This document shows positions 34,444 through 38,420 of a stretch of DNA of 38,420 nt, in pieces. Location: positions 1 through 38,420 of the forward strand of contig NZ_JAIBES010000133.1 in NCBI RefSeq assembly GCF_019459305.1, given 5' to 3'. The position numbers and the translations under genes are program-made. The notes beneath the pieces were generated by a model. It saw only the letters and a program-made list of their open reading frames with translations, had not been told where the DNA came from and did not search any database. Position 1 is the first letter of the stretch; every line of letters starts with the position of its first letter. This stretch comes from Sphingopyxis sp. Its GTDB lineage: Bacteria > Pseudomonadota > Alphaproteobacteria > Sphingomonadales > Sphingomonadaceae.

Positions 34444-35499
34444 ATGCAACGCAGCCGCCTCGGCTTTCTCGACCGCTTTCTGACGCTGTGGATTTTCCTT
34501 GCGATGGCGCTGGGCGTCGCGCTGGGGACGCTGTTTCCAGCGCTGCCGGCGGGGATCGATGCGATGAGCGTCGGGACGACCAACCTGCCGATCGCGATCG
34601 GCCTCATTCTGATGATGTACCCGCCGCTGGCGCGGGTGCGCTACGCCGCGCTGCCGCAGGTGTTCGAGGATCGGCGGGTGCTGATGCTGTCGCTGGTCCA
34701 GAACTGGCTGATCGGGCCGGTGCTGATGTTCGTGCTCGCGGTGATCTTCCTGCGCGACGAGCCCGCTTATATGACCGGGGTCATCCTGATCGGGCTGGCG
34801 CGCTGCATCGCGATGGTGCTGGTGTGGAACCAACTGGCGAGGGGCGACAATCAATATGTCGCGGCGCTGGTCGCGTTCAATTCGCTGTTCCAGATCCTGT
34901 TTTTCAGCGCCTATGTGTGGTTTTTCCTGACCTTCCTGCCGCCGCTGCTCGGGCTGGAGGGCCAAGTGATCGCGATCGACACCTGGATGATTGCCGAGGC
35001 GGTGCTGATCTATCTGGGCATCCCGTTCCTCGCCGGGTTCCTGACCCGTACCCTGCTGGTCCGGACCAAGGGCGAAGATTGGTACGAAAGGCGCTTCCTG
35101 CCGCGTATAGCGCCGATCACGCTGGTCGCGCTGCTGTTCACCATCGCGGCGATGTTCAGCCTGAAGGGCGGCGAAATCCTGACGCTGCCGTTCGACGCGC
35201 TGCGCATCGCGGTGCCGCTGACGATCTATTTCGTCCTGCAATTCGTCATCAGCTTTGCGATGGGTAAGTGGATTGCCGCCGATTATCCGCGCACCACCGC
35301 GGTCGCCTTTACCGCGGCGGGCAATAATTTCGAGCTGGCGATTGCGGTCGCGATTGCGGCGTTCGGGCTGGCGTCGCCTGTGGCCTTTGCTGCGGTGATC
35401 GGCCCGCTGGTGGAGGTGCCGGTGCTGATCCTGCTCGTTAACCTAGCCTTCTGGTTCGGGCGGCGCTGGTTTCCGGACAGCGTGCCCCGCAATAGCTGA
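34444..35499 (+). CDS. acr3: Acr3-family arsenite exporter
   Basis: Inner-membrane As(III) efflux protein of the ACR3 (BART superfamily) type, 351 aa with ten predicted helices, not the ArsB type. The conserved Cys in the fourth helix is Cys121 ([13 protein letters not shown]), and the conserved Glu in the ninth is Glu297 ([11 protein letters not shown]); both are required in studied relatives. [12 protein letters not shown] and the AEAV segment before it are also typical. Start ATG 34444, 35 bases after arsC. It completes arsR-arsI-arsC-acr3, a set that can handle arsenate, arsenite and methylated arsenic. The Kef gene downstream starts after 67 bases and may have its own promoter. Confidence 0.96.
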   Translation: MQRSRLGFLDRFLTLWIFLAMALGVALGTLFPALPAGIDAMSVGTTNLPIAIGLILMMYPPLARVRYAALPQVFEDRRVLMLSLVQNWLIGPVLMFVLAVIFLRDEPAYMTGVILIGLARCIAMVLVWNQLARGDNQYVAALVAFNSLFQILFFSAYVWFFLTFLPPLLGLEGQVIAIDTWMIAEAVLIYLGIPFLAGFLTRTLLVRTKGEDWYERRFLPRIAPITLVALLFTIAAMFSLKGGEILTLPFDALRIAVPLTIYFVLQFVISFAMGKWIAADYPRTTAVAFTAAGNNFELAIAVAIAAFGLASPVAFAAVIGPLVEVPVLILLVNLAFWFGRRWFPDSVPRNS

Positions 35500-35566
35500 G
35501 GCTTTTCACCGCGAAACTGATTGGGTTGGGTTGACCCCCCGCGTGCCCGCCCCCTAGGCATGAACC

Positions 35567-37207
35567 ATGCCGCATGACACCACACTGATCGGCACCATCG
35601 TGGCCGGGCTTGGCGTTGCGTTCCTGATGGGGGCACTGGCGCACCGGCTGCGGATTTCGCCGATTGCGGGCTATTTGCTCGCCGGAGTGCTGGTCGGACC
35701 GTTCACGCCGGGGTTTGTTGCCGACACCGGGCTGGCGATGCAGCTCGCCGAGATTGGCGTCATCCTGCTGATGTTCGGGGTCGGCCTGCATTTTTCGCTG
35801 AAAGACCTGCTGTCGGTGCGTAAGATCGCGGTGCCGGGGGCGATTGCGCAAATTGTGGTGGCTTGGGCGCTCGGGATCATGCTCGGGTTGTGGCTCGGCT
35901 GGACGATCGAGGGCAGTGCGGTGTTCGGGCTGGCGCTGTCGGTCGCGAGTACCGTCGTGCTGCTGCGCGCGCTGCAGGCGCGGGATATGGTCGAGACCGA
36001 AAAGGGGCGGATCGCGGTCGGCTGGCTGATCGTCGAGGATCTGGTGATGGTGCTCGCGCTCGTGCTGCTGCCCGCGATGTTCGGCAATCGCGGCGATGAG
36101 GGCGGTAGCGCCGGACTGCTCCAATCGGCGGCGATCGTCCTGCTCAAGGTCGTCGGCTTCGTCGCTTTCATGTTCGTGGTCGCGCGCCGCATCCTGCCGT
36201 GGGTGCTGCACTGGGCCGCGCATACCGGATCGCGCGAGCTGTTCCGGCTCGCGGTGCTGGCGATCGCGCTTGGGGTGGCATTCGGCGCCGCGGTGATTTT
36301 CGACGTATCGTTTGCGCTAGGCGCGTTTTTCGCGGGCATGATACTCGGCGAAACGCAGCTCAGCCGCCGCGCCGCCGAAGAGACGCTGCCGCTGCGCGAT
36401 GCGTTCGCGGTGTTGTTCTTCGTGTCAGTCGGCATGTTGTTCGACCCCAATGTGCTGGTCGAGCAACCGGGACCAGTGCTGGCGACCGTGGCGATCATCG
36501 TCGTCGGCAAATCGCTCGCCGCCTTTGCGCTGGTCCGCGCCTTTGGTCACACGTCGCAGACCGCGCTGACGGTGTCAGTCAGCCTGGCGCAGATCGGCGA
36601 ATTTTCGTTCATTTTGGCGGGGCTGGGGGTCGGCTTGGGAGTATTGCCCGAAACGGGGCGTGACTTGATCCTGGCCGGTGCCTTGCTGTCGATCCTGGTC
36701 AACCCGATCCTGTTTACGCTGGCGGTGCGGCGCATCCGAGCCGACGCGGCGCCCGAACCGGTCGATACGGCAAGCGAGGAGGCTGCCGCGCTGTGCAACG
36801 CGGGCGTGGTGCTGATTGGCTATGGGCGCGTCGGCAGCCATATCGGCGGCCTGATCTGCGGGCGTGGCGAGGGGTTGACGGTGATCGAGGACCAAAGGGA
36901 TATGGCGGCAGCCGCCCGCGCCACGGGCGCGACGGTGATTGTCGGTGATGCGACCAAGGAAAGCATTTTGCGGCAGGCGGGACTCGACACCGCATCAACC
37001 TTGCTGATCGCGATTCCCGAGGGGGTCGAGGCGGGGGCGATCGTGCGGCGGGCGCGGGCGATCAATCCGAACCTGGTGATCGTCGCGCGCGCGCATTCGG
37101 ACGAAGAAGTCGACGATCTGGTGCGACGCGGCGCTGACCATGTCGTGATGGCCGAGCGCGAGACGGCATCGCGGATGGCGGAGCGGGCGATGCTGGTGCG
37201 GGCTTAG
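35567..37207 (+). CDS. Kef-type CPA2 cation/proton antiporter with RCK domain
   Basis: Monovalent-cation:proton antiporter-2 family protein, 546 aa, closest in layout to YbaL/KefB. Residues about 7-395 form 12 or so membrane helices, with GYLLAGVLVGPFTPGF, the LIVEDLVMVLALVLLP segment holding the CPA2 Asp, and FDVSFALGAFFAGMILGET. A TrkA-N/RCK domain follows at about 411-540 with the nucleotide-binding GYGRVG at 418-423. Kef proteins are usually gated by glutathione or its adducts and acidify the cytosol as a defence against electrophiles; whether this one responds so is untested. Start ATG 35567. A sphingomonad-type repeat separates it from recQ. Confidence 0.94.
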   Translation: MPHDTTLIGTIVAGLGVAFLMGALAHRLRISPIAGYLLAGVLVGPFTPGFVADTGLAMQLAEIGVILLMFGVGLHFSLKDLLSVRKIAVPGAIAQIVVAWALGIMLGLWLGWTIEGSAVFGLALSVASTVVLLRALQARDMVETEKGRIAVGWLIVEDLVMVLALVLLPAMFGNRGDEGGSAGLLQSAAIVLLKVVGFVAFMFVVARRILPWVLHWAAHTGSRELFRLAVLAIALGVAFGAAVIFDVSFALGAFFAGMILGETQLSRRAAEETLPLRDAFAVLFFVSVGMLFDPNVLVEQPGPVLATVAIIVVGKSLAAFALVRAFGHTSQTALTVSVSLAQIGEFSFILAGLGVGLGVLPETGRDLILAGALLSILVNPILFTLAVRRIRADAAPEPVDTASEEAAALCNAGVVLIGYGRVGSHIGGLICGRGEGLTVIEDQRDMAAAARATGATVIVGDATKESILRQAGLDTASTLLIAIPEGVEAGAIVRRARAINPNLVIVARAHSDEEVDDLVRRGADHVVMAERETASRMAERAMLVRA

Positions 37208-37212
37208 CCTGG

Positions 37213-37290
37213 CGTCGCCCCCGCGCAGGCGGGGGCCGCTGAAAAGCTGATGCCGGGCCGACGGCGGTCCTCGCCTTCGCGGGGGCGACG
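37213..37290. repeat. REP-like inverted repeat between Kef gene and recQ
   Basis: CGTCGCCCCCGCG (37213-37225) and CGCGGGGGCGACG (37278-37290) are exact complements, 52 bases apart, with a second short pair inside. CGTCGCCCCCGCG is a repeat core common between genes of sphingomonads. It may terminate the Kef transcript. Confidence 0.75.
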
Positions 37291-37336
37291 GATGGGGCTT
37301 CCCTCCCCTTGCCATCTTCCCTATCGCCCCCTCACA

Positions 37337-38288
37337 ATGTCCGCCGACGCGCTTCTCCCCCTCCTCAAATCCACCTTTGGCTTCGACCATTTCCGTGGCC
37401 GTCAAAGCGACGTCGTCGACCGCGTGATGGCGCGCGAGCGGACGCTGGCAGTGATGCCGACGGGCGCGGGCAAATCTTTGACCTACCAGCTGCCCGCGGT
37501 CGCGCTCGATGGCTGCGTCGTTGTCGTGTCGCCGCTGATTGCGCTGATGCACGACCAGCTGCGCGGGGCGCGCGCGGCGGGGATTCGCGCCGCCAGCCTG
37601 ACCAGCGTCGATGCCGATGGCGCCGAGACGCGGCAGCGGTACCGCGACGGCGAGCTCGACCTGCTCTATGTGGCGCCCGAGCGCGCGACGGGGGAGGGGT
37701 TTCGCGCGCTGCTCGAAGCCAAAACCCCGGCATTGTTCGCGATCGACGAAGCGCATTGTGTGTCCGAATGGGGGCATGATTTCCGTCCTGATTACCGCCT
37801 GCTGCGCCCGTTGCTCGATGCCTTTCCGGCGGTGCCGCGGCTCGCTCTCACGGCCACTGCCGACAAGCACACGCGCGAAGATATTCTCTTCCAGCTCGGC
37901 ATCTCCGACGACGGGTTGATCCTTGCGGGCTTCGACCGGCCGAACATCCGTTACGCGATCCGCCCGCGGGTGACCGTCGCGCGTCAGCTCGTCGAATTTA
38001 TTGCTGCAAATCCGGGGCCCGGGATCGTCTATTGCCCGACGCGCAGCGGCACCGAGCGGCTGGCGGAGCAATTGGCGAAGGCGACGGGGCGGCGGGTCGC
38101 GGCCTATCATGCGGGACTCGATGCCGAGGTGCGGTCGCACGTCCAGCATGATTTTGTCGCGTCGGAGGACGGTATCGTCACCGCGACGGTCGCGTTCGGG
38201 ATGGGGATCGACAAGCCCGACGTGCGCTTTGTCGCGCACGCCGCGCTGCCCAAATCGATCGAAAGCTATTATCAGGAAACCGGGCGCG
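37337..38288 (+). CDS. recQ: ATP-dependent DNA helicase RecQ, 3' part missing
   Basis: 3'-5' superfamily-2 DNA helicase of the RecQ family. The 317 residues that can be trusted cover the N-terminal helicase core: the Q-motif region GFDHFRGRQSDVV, Walker A PTGAGKS (41-47), SPLIALMHDQ, DEAHCVSEWGHDFRPDY (Asp137-His140 with the RecQ aromatic loop), LALTATA, and motif V TVAFGMGIDKPDVRFV. Motif VI begins at QETGR (313-317) and is then lost in the G run, where relatives read AGRDG. The RQC and HRDC domains are therefore outside the window. Start ATG 37337. The gene is probably intact in the organism. Confidence 0.95.
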
Positions 38289-38342
38289 GGGGGGGGGGGG
38301 GGGGGGCGGCCGGGGGGGGGGGGGGGGGGGGGGGCGGGGGGG
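38289..38342. other. poly-G run, likely artefact
   Basis: A near-pure G stretch replaces the expected RecQ motif VI sequence partway through a codon frame. It mirrors the C run at position 1. Two-colour sequencing chemistries yield such runs when signal is lost. I take it as a junction between unrelated sequences and not native DNA. Confidence 0.9.
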
Positions 38343-38418
38343 CGGGCCCGGGGGCCGGGGCGGTCTGGCAGGCCGCCAGCGCGAGCACGAGGGTGGACAG
38401 GACCAGGGTGCGGGGCAG
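38341..38418 (-). CDS. Fragment of an unrelated lipoprotein signal peptide
   Basis: Read on the minus strand from the window edge, the last bases encode LPRTLVLSTLVLALAACQTA and then PAPGPA: a hydrophobic signal with lipobox LAAC followed by a Pro/Ala-rich linker, the look of a lipoprotein N-terminus. The initiating Met would lie just past the window edge. Nearly every third codon position is G or C, more extreme than the rest of the window. Because it sits beyond the G run, I think it is joined from another locus or another organism. The fragment is too short to name. Confidence 0.45.
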
Positions 38419-38420
38419 GG

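Noticed and set aside
36995..38239. 414-aa minus-strand frame over the Kef end and recQ
   Set aside because: Crosses the REP repeat and two real genes and has no family features.

Overview
The window is a high-GC stretch that reads as a chromosomal contig from a sphingomonad alphaproteobacterium, most like Sphingopyxis. I infer this from the codon use, the run ribF / ileS / lspA / DUF3035 lipoprotein, the rnd-lptC-lptA block, and the short structured repeats that fill most intergenic gaps. Gene content is mostly housekeeping. The ends are not native: a long C run opens the window, and a G run closes it, followed by about 80 bases that look unrelated to the rest.

Layout. 1-5900: a truncated glycine-zipper lipoprotein (-), a membrane GGDEF protein, thiC (-) behind a TPP riboswitch, a secreted double-DUF4189 protein (-), and two small secreted proteins. 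5920-6765: a small membrane protein and a winged-helix regulator in one operon, behind repeated TTTCCA-N3-TGGAAA palindromes. 6790-9745: a four-gene leftward operon (flavin/PNPOx-like protein, glutathione transferase, 4-oxalocrotonate tautomerase, YdcZ-type transporter) divergent from a LysR regulator. 9933-14960: mipA-like outer-membrane protein, a small membrane protein, dxs, a membrane protein, and a thioesterase divergent from an HxlR regulator with paired operators between them. 14976-24566: a long leftward run, purE-purK-folA-dipeptidase-ribF-gdpD-ileS-lspA-DUF3035, in which gdpD is bracketed by repeats. 24775-29341: a second GGDEF protein with an intact I-site, an unknown 109-aa protein, a degenerate GDT1-like membrane protein, dps, an HNH protein (-), a double cold-shock protein (-) and rnd. 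29360-31152: lptC, lptA, then a 227-bp inverted-repeat element. 31153-37207: an Atm1-type ABC exporter, a full arsenic operon (arsR, arsI, arsC, acr3) with a clear operator, and a Kef-type antiporter. 37337-38288: recQ, cut inside helicase motif VI.

How the parts work together. The arsenic operon couples a cysteine-bearing ArsR, a C-As lyase that demethylates organoarsenicals, an arsenate reductase and an As(III) exporter. The nearby Atm1-type exporter and the Kef antiporter (often linked to glutathione conjugates) fit a stress theme, but that link is inference. The LysR-flanked operon looks like an electrophile or xenobiotic response unit. The purE-to-DUF3035 run supplies purine, folate and flavin precursors, Ile-tRNA and lipoprotein maturation.

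I see no tRNA or rRNA gene, CRISPR array, prophage or transposase. The candidates for something less well described are the TTTCCA-operator / membrane-protein / winged-helix unit, the LysR-flanked detoxification operon, the 227-bp mobile-looking repeat, and the degenerate GDT1-like protein.
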